Source: Rotaria sordida
Taxonomy: Eukaryota; Rotifera; Eurotatoria; Philodinida; Philodinidae
NCBI GenBank assembly: GCA_905250125.1
Contig: CAJNOL010001097.1
Span: 1 to 64,000, forward strand
Direction: 5' to 3'
Length of the DNA stretch: 64,000 nt
The notes under the pieces were generated by a model. It saw nothing but the letters and a program-made list of their open reading frames with translations. It searched no databases and was not told where the DNA came from. The translations under genes and the position numbers were made by a program. This document shows, one piece after another, positions 12,712-24,099 of this stretch (the stretch's first letter is position 1; the number at the start of each line of letters is the position of its first letter).

Positions 12712-15700
12712 ATGGTACCATCTGATTGTGTATCCTCTACTTTAAAAAATAGCCTACCACTACTACTATCTCCTTTAAATTTATCTTCAACTATTAATAA
12801 CTCAACAAAATCATTACCAGTCACACCAGTCTCAACTCCAATATCACCAAAATCTTTTACTTCCAACGAGTCATCAGATTCAACTCCGCTTGATCAAGTG
12901 CATTTTCCTTATCCAGATGCGTTTCCTCTTCCGAGACAACTAACACCGAGTGGTGATGAATCGAGGTCATTAAAACGAGAAGAAATCAATCAAAATTTAA
13001 TTGATCTCAATGTTGCTTATAAATTATCTGCTCTTGATACATTCGATCCACTCAAACAGTCTAATCAGTCACCAATATTGCCATCTGAATTAGACAAAGT
13101 CATTCCAAATACATCGGATGTTGTTATACAGATCACTGACACATCAGTAATATCAACCGTTTCTCCTGCGTTACCATATCCGATTAAATTACGATTAAAA
13201 TTATCGACATGTTCTGAATTAAAACCAATTAGTCGATTTGTTCAACAAATTCGAAATGAACGTCAATCACAACAGGTAAAAGAAAACGAATTTCATCAAA
13301 ATATCTTTACTAGGTCATTCGTTCTGCTACATTCTTCTAAGAAATTTATTCGAATCATTTTAAACTCTATCAGATCCACGCATTTCTGAATCATCAAATT
13401 TTTTCCTAAGCAAGAAGTTAATTTTTTTTGATAAACATATCAATGGATTTCATTTCAAACGTATTGAAAAACAGCAGTAGAGCAATTAGATATATAGAGT
13501 ATAAAATAAGAGTGTGGATGTAAGCTGAGAAACGACCTACCCACATCCACCCATTCAGAGAATCGAATAATAATGTTCACAACAAATTTTTTTCCTTCAT
13601 AGTATCAATAAATCTTTGCTACCATGCATTAAATGAATCATTAGTAGATAACTTTCACGCCTTTATCAGTACGTTGAAAACAAACGATTCTAATAACTAT
13701 ATTATTCGAGAAAAATGTTTCCGCAGTTCTAGAACTAAATATAACGAGGGAAGTCCCTCAACTGATTAATTGCTGTTGAGTCTAGACTATGTACTGCATC
13801 ATGTAGAACTTAATGAGCTATGAATACTTTGCAAATAGTTCGGGTCTTTAGCCTTACGGTTTCCTTCAGAAACACTAGGAAATTCGTTTTCAAATATCGA
13901 CTTGAATCTTTACACAACAGTAGCTCGCAACGAAAATAGTTTATTGTGAAAGTTTCAGATCTTTTGATTTACTTCTATACTGAAATAAGAACATGAAATC
14001 TATATCTCGGCAACAATAAACTAATGGTCCGAACTCCTCTCGGAATATTCATAGCACATTAGCGACTACATAATGGACATAGTCTTGATTAAAAAACGAT
14101 TAATCAGTTGTGAGTAGATATGTGTGGGATCACGATAGAAAAATTTGCTACATCCACATTCAAAAAAATTTCTTGTATCATTGGAGCTAATATAAATAGC
14201 CTCTAAAATGTCTTCTACGATGAAATTGTTGTGTATGAGGAAAACTTTATTTTAAAATTTTAGACATCAACAGATGGAATATTTTATTGTAAACATGTTC
14301 AACATTTAACTTCTCAACATATCGAACAAAATCAATTACCTGTTACATTATATATATTTACTGATAGTTTAACAGAACCAATACGTTTACCAAATATAAG
14401 TTTACAATCTACAGTTGCAAATATTTTATATCAATTATTTGAAAAAATTACATTTGATTATAATCAATCAATACTCAAATTACGTTCATGTGAAGAATAT
14501 TTACGTCATGATGATATTCTATGTGATATTGAATATGTTTATAATTGTATTAATTCATTGAAACAACTTCAATTTGTATTAGTTAAAAAACCAATTTGTA
14601 TATTTCAACCGAAACAAGATAATATAAGTTTTGAACAATTTTGTTTAAATCAAAGTGAAAAATATTTTCAAACAATGAAACAAACAAAGTATGTTTGTAC
14701 AATTGTTTTTTTTTTAAATAGAATTTACATTTAATTATTATATATAGATTATTGGAATCTACAAAATCATTAAATAAAAATAGACAAAAAATATCTTTAG
14801 ATCAAACTCGTTCATTTCTATCATCAAATCCTCGATGGTTAGAAGAATTTCGTCAAAATATTAATTTAATATTCGAACAAATTGAACAATGTTTTAATAA
14901 TTTAATTAATCCAAATTCATCTATATTATCAATAAATAAACAAATAAAATTAAATCAAGAATTAATAGGTTATTGTAAAAAAGTTCAAAATATATGTTCA
15001 GATATTCAATCATCATCATTTATTGATACACAACATGAATTAAAATTTTATACTATACAATTAATAAAACAATCACAAAATGAAAATGAAGAAGTATTAA
15101 ATTCACAAATTTCTGAAAATTTAATACAATTACTCTATGATTTACTTCTTGCACTTATAAAATATATTCAAGCATATTGTCAAGCATTTTTAATTCCTTA
15201 TGACGTAGAAATTTATAATGATGAAAATAAATCAATTGATATTGAACAAGTTAAATCTCTGGTAAAGAAAAAAAATCAAAAAGACAAATGAACATTTTCT
15301 TGATTTTATGATTTAGCAGAAGTAGACGAATGATAAAATCTCTCGCAAAATAAGTGATCTCAATATTTTTTAGAATAAAGAATATAGATTGAAAAAAATA
15401 TGAAAAAATTAATAAGTAGATACATATGTATGATTCTCTAAACTTTCTACCAACGATAAAATGTTTGCGAATCGTATTTTTGATGTATGCTTCTATGGAT
15501 AGTCAATCGCAAAAAACACAAGGCTATCAGAAGGTTATTTTTTCGTCTACCAAACTTTGTAGAGCTCGTTGCATTGATCATTTTAGCAAAAGAAAATATT
15601 CAAATTTATGCAATAAATCATGATGCTAGAACCAAAATATTCAAAAACTTTTCCTATTTCTGACTGTTGCTGAGTGATAGTTGATGTGTTCGAGCATTTG

Positions 15701-18700
15701 ACCCTAGTACCATAATTTATTGAGTAAAATTGAGCACTTTTTTTTTCACCAAAACTATCAGCGTAATGAGCTCTACGGATGAAAAAATTTTCATAGTTGT
15801 TTGATCGAAAAAATTCAAAAGTTAAAAAATAGAATTGTTGAGAAGTATCCGTTCGAAAAAATATTTATGAAGATGTCATTAGCACATGATTAATGTTAGG
15901 GTATGGATGTCAGCGTGGATAAAGAGAAGAGTTGTACCCACATTCTCTTTTTTCACTAAATAAAATTAGTTCAGTGCAATTTGTAATGATAATCATCGAC
16001 CTTAAGTATGAATAAGATTATCTATTACTTTTTAAAAGAATTTGAGTACACGTTATTTATATGATGGACGGAATGTTCAAAAAGAAAGACATGAACGATA
16101 ACATTTCGTCAGTAAGAATCTGTGTATAGAGAAAGAAATAATGATTTAAATTGTATTGAATTCATACTAATTGATAGAACATCATAGACAGAGGTTTAAA
16201 CAATGTATATTTGATGACGAAAGTAATAGTATTGAGTGTAACAAGTACTCAGTTTTATATTACTAGACATTATCTTGATGGATAGATCGGAGAAAAAAAA
16301 ATTTACGAGAGTTTTAACACTTTCTCTCATCTCCTGAAAATGCTGTTCTTGTTTTTTATAAGCACAGCTAAATCATCAACAATAAATGATGGCCATTTGT
16401 TGTTTTTTTGTTTTCTGCTAAGATAGTACGTGAGTATTTTAATCGTCATAAGTTATCGTAATTCTTTGTAGACAACACAGAGATATGTAATTGTAATGTT
16501 AAAACAGGTAAACCGCCGTATCTCTCGAGGTATGGTCGTTTATGGTGAAGAGGACAAAAGTGCATCGCACATTTTCCTCCTTGTTTACGACTATACTGAT
16601 TTCACCTGATTACTTGAAAAATATGCAAAAAAAAAAAAGATGACTCTCAAAGCACTTTTTTCGATGCGACGCATCACATATTGAATAAATTGATAGGAAT
16701 GAAAATGTGAAGTCAATTTTTGAATTAGCTCACGAATCTTTGTTAAATAATGATATTGACCTGACAAAATCGGATTGATCTATTTAGTTTATGTCTATCC
16801 CATGGAAAATTTTCAACATATTCTTGTTCAAGTATAATTGATATCGTTAGAATTACTAGACTAGTATTTGATAGAATAGAGCAAACATAGAAGATAATCA
16901 GTAACTTATAGATTGGTGAATTTGTAACAGAAATTAATTTCATTCATTTAGCGAAATTCTATAATATACTTGAAAAGAATTTACATTATCTGTTCATATT
17001 CGTACTTGATATTCGAAACTCGAATGAACAATTAATTTCATTATTTTTGTCTTTTTTTTGTTTTTGTATAGTCGACAATAACAACTCCTAATCCACGTTC
17101 CATAATTGAATCATCAAAACTCTTTAGTGTTCATATCGATAGTCTTTTTTCTTTACCATCAAACATCAAAACAATTCGTGTTGTTGTTCATCTTTGTTAT
17201 GGAAATGAAATAAAAGCAAAACAAATGACAAAATTAATGTCATTTGTACGTCATAGTTATTCAGATAGTTCATCACAAATTCATTTTGATCAACGACTTA
17301 TATTTAATGATATATATCTATGTGGATTACAACGTGAAGCATTACTTTTATTTGAAATTTATGCTAGTTTTATTGATGATACTGATTCATCATTATCTTC
17401 ATTAGTTAGTGAAGTATTCGATGGAATTTCAATGCGTCTTATTGGTTGGTGTTCACAAGCATTATTTGATCATGAACATAATCTTATTAGTGGTGAATAT
17501 TATTTAGGTATATTTGATGCTGCAACAACAATTCCAACAGGTTTTTATTCATTGAGAAATATTTTGGATCGTGATTGTTCAATATTAACTATAACAATTC
17601 CTCATCAATCATTTTTTTTACCAAATATTCAAGCTAGAAAGGATATGTGTGCTAAAAATTTCACTGAAATTACTCGAGATAAACAAGAATATTTATGTCG
17701 ATTACTTGATCGACCAAGTTTATTATTAAATGATCATAGTATAATGATAACAAATGAGTCTTCTATGGATAACCGAAAGCAACAATTATCACCAAAAATA
17801 TCCGGTACAGGTATGTTGAACAAAACATATGATTAAAATAAAAATGATTGAGTCTTTTACGTATGAAAAAAAACCTTTCCAAATGCTCCATTATGATTTC
17901 AATGATTTTTTTTTGCGTATATACACTATGTAATATCTTAGTAAAGACCCTAAAAAGATTTGAGTTTATAATGAAACTTGGTAGAGCTATGCAATCTTTA
18001 GTCTTGAAAGTATTTTCAGATGAAGATTTCTCACATACAGTAGCTTCTATAAAGAGTTTCAGAGTTTGAAGATTCCACATTTTCGAACTATGATCTTTTC
18101 AAAAGTAATTTTTTTTCAAAGTGTAGCGAATAGAACAAATATATTTTGTAAAGCTCGTATCTTGAGAATACGAAGTTTACAAATTCTGAAAATCTTCATA
18201 TAGCCTGTTGTATATGAGAGCTTCACAAAGATGTAATAGTTTCAATACAAAATTAAAAAAAACACGAATATTACGAAAACCTTGAGTGTTATAGAGATCT
18301 CTGACGAATAGACATACACCATTCCACCCTCCCTCGATAATAAAAACTCATGGCCTTGTATTATGAAAATTTACATCGCTCGTCCGAAAGCGGTCTTTTA
18401 TTGTGGACCACGTTTTTTGCTAACATTAACCTACAAAATCAAAGATTGTTGAAAAACTTTTCTGATATTCAAATAGACTTTATTAGCAATTAACTGCCGC
18501 AAAACCAGGCCTTTTTCTATAGTATAAAATGTAATTTTAATTACAAAAAAAACAGATTTTTAGCTGCTAAAATCCACCAACTTCCACTGGATTTTCCAAA
18601 AAAAGAGATTTCGGAAATCCATGGCTTTCTATTACGCCTTGCGAAGTGTTGTGAAAAATGATCTAAAATGAGTGTTTCAGTATTGGAGTAGAAATTTGGA

Positions 18701-21700
18701 TTTCCGTCACAGACCATGATAGACATTGTTGATATAAGATCAAAGATCGCATTTCAATGAACTACTTTCTTATTGCATTTCTCGAGGATTAAATAAAAAG
18801 AATGGCGAAGAAATGTTTTCCAAGATAGATATGTAGAATAAAACAATCTCTTTATGATTAATAACAGCAGCTACAATCTTTTTAGAATTTCCACTAAGAT
18901 ACTATATAGTATCTATAAACAAAAAAAAGAAGCCATTGAAATTGGAAGTAGACATTTCCATAGGTTATCTCATTAGTTTTTTCGAGATATGGAATTACGG
19001 AAAAAGCTGCAAAGTCTCTATAAAAAAATGAAAGATACGAAAGTATGCTAACAAATGTACTTTTGTCATTAAGATCTTTCAATCTTGAATATACAAAAAT
19101 CAAAAATTAAATAGTTTTAAGACATCTCGATAAAAAACCTTGAAAAAAAAATTTAACTACTTTCTTGTATTTATATTGTATATGATAATTTTAGATTATG
19201 AATTTACCAATGAAAGTCACTTTCTATGGTCAAATCGTGATTTTCTTATTCATAAACCATATGCATTACCAAAATTACTTAGATCTCGTTCTGTTTGGGA
19301 TTATCCAAGTTTAATTGATATCTATAGTCTTGTCAATGAAATAAATCATCATCGTAAAATAGATGCAATTGAATCATTTGAACTTCTTTTACCTGCTTTT
19401 CCTGATATGTATATACGTTCATGTGCTTATCGATCATTAATATTACATATAACATCATATGAACTTATGATTTATTTACCACAAATTTTACAAATAATTA
19501 AATTTGATTATTATTATTCATCACTAATAATAGAATATTTACTTCAACAATGTATAAATGATTATTATTTAGCACATAAATTATATTGGTATTTAAGACA
19601 ATTACTTTTAACAGAAAATATTCATTTTATACGTTATTATTATATATTTATGTCATTACTTTATATTATTGAAGAATATTTTTATATTGAATTAGAAAAT
19701 GAATATAATTTATGTATAAATTTAAAAAATATTGGTTTAGAATTAAAAAATAATACATTAAATAAAGGATATTATTTAATTGAAGAATTAAAAAAATTAA
19801 ATATGGAAGTTTTTCAATCAAATCAACGTTCATGTCGTTTACCATGTCAATTTAGTTTTATAACAAATAATATTGATATTAAATCTTGTTCAATATTTCA
19901 TTCATTAACATGTCCAATGAAACTTGTTTTTAATTCTATAGATTTATTATCTGAAAAATATTATTCAATTTATAAAATTGGAGATGATCTACGTGTAAGT
20001 TTTTGTTTTGAATAAGATTTTATTCTTAATTTATTTGTTTATAGCAAGATCAAATTGTTTTACAATTATTAACTTGTATGGATAAAATATGGAAATCGAA
20101 TGATATTGATTTTCGTTTAAGTTTATTTAATGTTGTACAAACACAAGAACGTTGTGGTTTTATTGAAATGATTACAGAAAGTGAAACATTACTTGAAATT
20201 GAAAAACCTTTAGGAACAATCAAAGGTTCATTTGGTGAATCAGCTTTATACGATTGGTTAAGTTCACATAATGCAAATGAAAGAGATTTTCGAATAGCTT
20301 TAGATAATTTAACATATTCATGTGCTGGTTATTGTGTAGCAACATATATATTAGGTATTGGTGATCGACATAATGAAAATATTATGGTGAAAAAATCTGG
20401 ACATTTATTTCATATTGATTTTGGAAAATATCTGGGTGATAGACAAAAATTTGGTTGGTTTAATCGGTAAGTTTTCTTGTTTTAACAATACTAATATAGA
20501 TATTCAGAATATTTTAAACCTATCGTCATTAATTAATTACATATAAAATTGTATTTAAAATATAAAGTTTTCAAAAGAATTATTCAAGTATTAAATAACA
20601 ATCTAAAGAGAAAAACTAAACGTTTTATTTTTTGATCTAAACTCTTCAATCTCATAAACATGTCAAAAATATTGAATAGAAAATAAAATTTAAATCTATC
20701 AATATTTATTTATAACAAAAAAAAATCAATGTAAACATTTATTATTTGATTTTATTTAAAACTATACTATTCATTTCTAGTGATCGTGCTCCATTTATAT
20801 TTACAAAACAAATGTTATATGCAATGTCTGATGGTGGTACATCTAATGATGCAATGCATCGTTTTGTTGATTTATGTTGTAATGCATTTTGTATATTACG
20901 TCAAAATTCTTCTCTACTTTTAATTCTTCTTTCACATTTATGTTCATCAAATGTACCTAATCTTACTTATGATGCTGTTCGATTTGTTTATGATCGTTTA
21001 GCACCATCATTAAATTATGCTGAAAGTATAACACATTTTACTGAACTTATTGTTGATAGTCTTAATTCTACATGGACAACATTGAATGGTTTAATACATA
21101 AAATTGCACAACCAACAAATTCAAATAATTCATTAGGTCTAACATCTAAAGATACGATATTATCATTTGTACCAAAAACATATACAGTATCTACAGATGG
21201 AAAAATTTTATTTGTACAAGTTGTTAATTATGAAAAACGAATAAAATCTTCAAAATATTATTTATATGAATTAAAAGTTGTACGTTTAAATACAACATAT
21301 AATTATCGTACATACAATGAATTTTATGAATTTTATGAACGTTTAAATAAACAATTTCCATTAATTGGTCTTGATTTGAAATTTTCTGAACAAACAGAAG
21401 ATAATATCATTGCTCAAAGACATCTCAGAGATATTAATGAATTTCTTGAAAATTTATTTCATTTAACAAGTGAAATTACTGAGGTAAATTAATAAAAAAA
21501 AGTTTTGAAATTTTTAGAAAATAATATCATTATAAAATTTTGTGAAAAATATATAAATTTGTTCAAAGATTTGAAAATAGAAAATAAACATATATATCAA
21601 ATGATTGCGAAAGTTGTTACACAATGTTAATAATTCTGAGAATATGTTAAAGATGAAAATAAATTTTAGAAGATCTTTTTGCAGGTTCAATTTAAAGAGT

Positions 21701-23918
21701 TGAACTAAACACAAAAAAAGTTGTTAGAACAATCCTAACGGAATTAAAATGTGAAATATAATATATTAGTTGCTATTGTTAATCATTGTGAGACAGAGAT
21801 GGAACCAATGCCAGTTACTGGTGCGTCGTATTTATTCTTTTACTCTTATTATCTCATAGGAGATGTATAATGAAATTCTGTTGAAAGTTGATTACATCGA
21901 ATATTACTATCCACAAATAGAATAGTACATCAACTCGTCTGATCTACCTAGACTGGTTCCATCTGTGATACGAGATTGTTTTATTCTATCTATTTTGAAA
22001 ATGCAATAAGGAACTAGTTCATATATTATAACGAGATGTTGTCCAAATTTTTAACTGTATACTTCAACACTTCTTTTAGCTTGTCTTTCACAAAAATAAG
22101 ATTCTAACTTATTTCTCATTGTTTGAAATGTTAAGAGCAACAATAATCAACTATTGAGAAGATTGATTATTGAGTTATATAAAATCTAGAATTTTTGACT
22201 GAATTCAACATTCAATGATTTCACGAAACTCCACTAAACTTTGACAAATATGATCGCTTTAAAAACTTTTTAAAATCGATAGTAAACGTTTTGGCATGTC
22301 TAAAAAAAAACACATATATACATAATTTCAAAGATGTTGCAAATGGTTTGAAATTCCTTCATAGATTGCTAAATATTCTGGTATACTGTTCCAAAATTTT
22401 AATTATGTCAATTTCTAATAAATATCGGTGATTCATTATGACTATATTACTTCCCAAAATTACAAGAACAAAGTATTTTTAATTTCTTTTTGTTGTAATG
22501 TCAAGTACCTAATCAAAAGGCAAATAGTGATTTTGATAGTCAATCAAGTTCTCTATCAGATGTATTATAGATCAAAGTTTTGTATTGAACTATGGGGGGA
22601 AAGTTTGCTAAAAAAAAACTGAATATGGTAGTTTGCTTTTAGCAGTACCATTTAACAGAGCATAAAATTTTGAACAAAATAAAGGGTGACTGCGGTTTTT
22701 ATGACCCTCCCTTACAAAGTTACCAGCAACACAAAAAATAGTCAGTGATTTTAGACTTTTCATTGTTTTATTTTTTTATACTACTTGTAACTTTTTAAGA
22801 GAAAGTCTTAGAAAACGCAGTAACCCATCATTTTGTACAGAATTTTTCGCTCTTCCATATGGTAATGTTAAAAGCGACCTACCATATTCAGTTTTTAGAA
22901 AAATGTCTTACATAGTCCACTATAGAACCTTGATCTACAATACATCTAATAGAGAACTTCATTGACTGTTAAAATCATTATTTGACTTTCAGTGAGATGC
23001 TTGACATCACTGTAGAAAAAAATCAAAAATATCTTGTTTTTGTAATTTTGAGATGTAGTGTTTATAATTTTTGAATAACTAAAAATCAAGAGAGATATTC
23101 TTATTCTCACCACATGAAAATTTTGAATAGACTACTTCTCTAAGAATATTTACTTTTGTTATTATAGTCTGATCTTGTTTGTACATTTTTTCATACAACT
23201 CAACGAGATCAACAAATCAATGATGCAAAAGAAAAATCTAACGAAGGTGAATAATATCTTAATCATATATACATAGAAAGTATTTCGATTTCAATCATTT
23301 TTATTTTTATTTTTATCAAGGACTCGCTCCTCGTTCTTCACAGATTTCATCAACAAATAATCCATCAAAAATTCGTATACAATTAACATATGATAATAGA
23401 AAACTTTTTGTTATGGCTCGTCATGCTAATAATTTGGTAAATAAATTTCGCATAATCATATTTTATAAGTTATCTTTTTTCTTTTTTTGATTTAGCCATT
23501 AATAAATGGTAATGAACCAAAACCATATTGTAAATGTTATTTATTTCCTGATGAATCTAAATTAACAAAACGAAAAGGAAAACTTGCTAATTCACGTAAT
23601 CCAATATTTAATGATACAGTATGAATTAATTTATATTCAATAAATTAATTTCATTTTTTGTTTAATTTTTAGTTCACATACGAAATGGATTTAGCTGAAA
23701 TTCAAAAGTATACATTGCATGAAAAAAAATATTATCAAATAGAAATATGTTTGTATTATTTTTTTTTTGTATTTAGACGTATTCTACATGTAGGCATTTG
23801 GAATAATGTTTTAAATGTTGGTAATCATGTTTTAGGTACCGTTGATATTGTATTATCTGACATAGATTGGTCAAAAGAAAATGCATGTGATTATACATTT
23901 ACAACTCGTAATTCATGA
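12712..23918 (+). CDS. PIK3C2: Class II phosphatidylinositol 3-kinase (PI3K-C2)
   Basis: This lipid kinase makes PI3P and PI(3,4)P2 on endosomal and plasma membranes. Twelve exons join in frame to 1561 residues: 12712-13275, 14264-14688, 14748-15261, 17072-17810, 19195-19994, 20045-20466, 20781-21483, 23168-23246, 23321-23436, 23496-23618, 23673-23748, 23794-23918. Domain order is a low-complexity N-terminus, Ras-binding domain, PI3K C2, helical domain (HKPYALPKLL), kinase, PX (NYRTYNEFYEFYERL) and C-terminal C2 (PYCKCYLFPDESKLTKRKG). PX plus C2 after the kinase marks class II. Catalytic motifs are intact: YKIGDDLRQD, GIGDRHNEN, HIDFGK. The frame is open upstream to an acceptor-like TATAG ending at 12685, so the first coding exon may start earlier. 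The N-terminus is short for the family and no clathrin-binding motif was recognised. Confidence 0.95.
13511..13552. repeat. TG/CA-rich mini-hairpin
   Basis: AGTGTGGATG on the left pairs with CCACATCCACC on the right across about 20 nt, within the first PI3K intron. It is a small member of the family best seen at 11181. Confidence 0.6.
13784..14000. repeat. Dispersed repeat family A, copy 1
   Basis: This intronic stretch matches 24468-24610 in order and orientation through several blocks: GACTATGT, GTAGA, ATGAGCTATGAATA, ACACTAGGAAA, TCGACTTGAA, CAGATCTTTTGATTTACT and CTGAAATAAGAA. The copies differ by substitutions and indels, so they are old. No coding capacity is visible. Confidence 0.75.
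15262..17071 (+). other. Long PI3K intron (1.8 kb)
   Basis: The intron lies between the Ras-binding region and the C2 domain. It holds a TG/CA mini-hairpin at 15899-15944 (GGGTATGGATGT against TACCCACATTC) and otherwise AT-rich DNA. Short open frames are present but show no family features. Confidence 0.65.
17811..19194 (+). other. PI3K intron with inverted copy of a dispersed repeat
   Basis: At 18653-18727 the reverse strand matches 11682-11760 (TGTCTATCATG, then CAAATTTCTAC, then a GATCAT block). The open frames that these two copies encode begin similarly (MSIM), a consequence of shared ancestry and not evidence of a gene. Confidence 0.65.
21484..23167 (+). other. PI3K intron inside the PX region, with repeat family B
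   Basis: A 1.7-kb intron. The part 21722-22085 is a diverged copy of the element at 46460-46760. Inside it, AGATGGAACCA near 21793 is inverted as TGGTTCCATCT near 21955, so part of it can fold as a hairpin about 180 nt long. Confidence 0.65.
21722..22085. repeat. Dispersed repeat family B, copy 1
   Basis: Shared blocks with 46460-46760 in the same order: ACAATCC..., GGATTAAAATGTGAAA-like, GCT...GTTAATCA-like, AGTTCATA, GAGATG, AAATTTTTA and ATACTTCAACA. Divergence is high. The 3' end also resembles the fragments at 11682-11760 and 18653-18727. Confidence 0.65.
23749..23793 (+). other. Very short in-frame intron (45 nt) in PI3K C2 domain
   Basis: The stretch begins GTTTGT and ends TAG, is T-rich, and is exactly 45 nt, so the frame stays open whether or not it is removed. 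Splicing gives EICIWNN, which fits a C2 beta-strand better than the unspliced version with a 15-residue aromatic insert. Confidence 0.65.
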
Positions 23919-24065
23919 ATTTTTTTATTGAATACAACTCGGTACATTTAATAATAATCTTTTTTATTTTTTGAATATTTATCCATCTATTTTCATATCT
24001 GTTATGTTTGTTGAAATTGTTCAACTTGTCGATTTTTATATTGTAGTGTGATTATAAATGAAAAT

Positions 24066-24099
24066 GAAAAATACATGATTTTTTTTCAGATATCTGATG
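24066..24099 (+). promoter_or_regulatory. Splice acceptor just upstream of WDR45 ATG; candidate trans-splice site
   Basis: A T-run and CAG end at 24089, and the ATG starts at 24097, leaving a 7-nt leader. Only 178 nt separate it from the PI3K stop, and I see no AATAAA in between. Either a short 5' UTR exon lies in that gap, or this is a spliced-leader acceptor in a two-gene transcript. Spliced-leader trans-splicing is known in rotifers. Confidence 0.45.
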
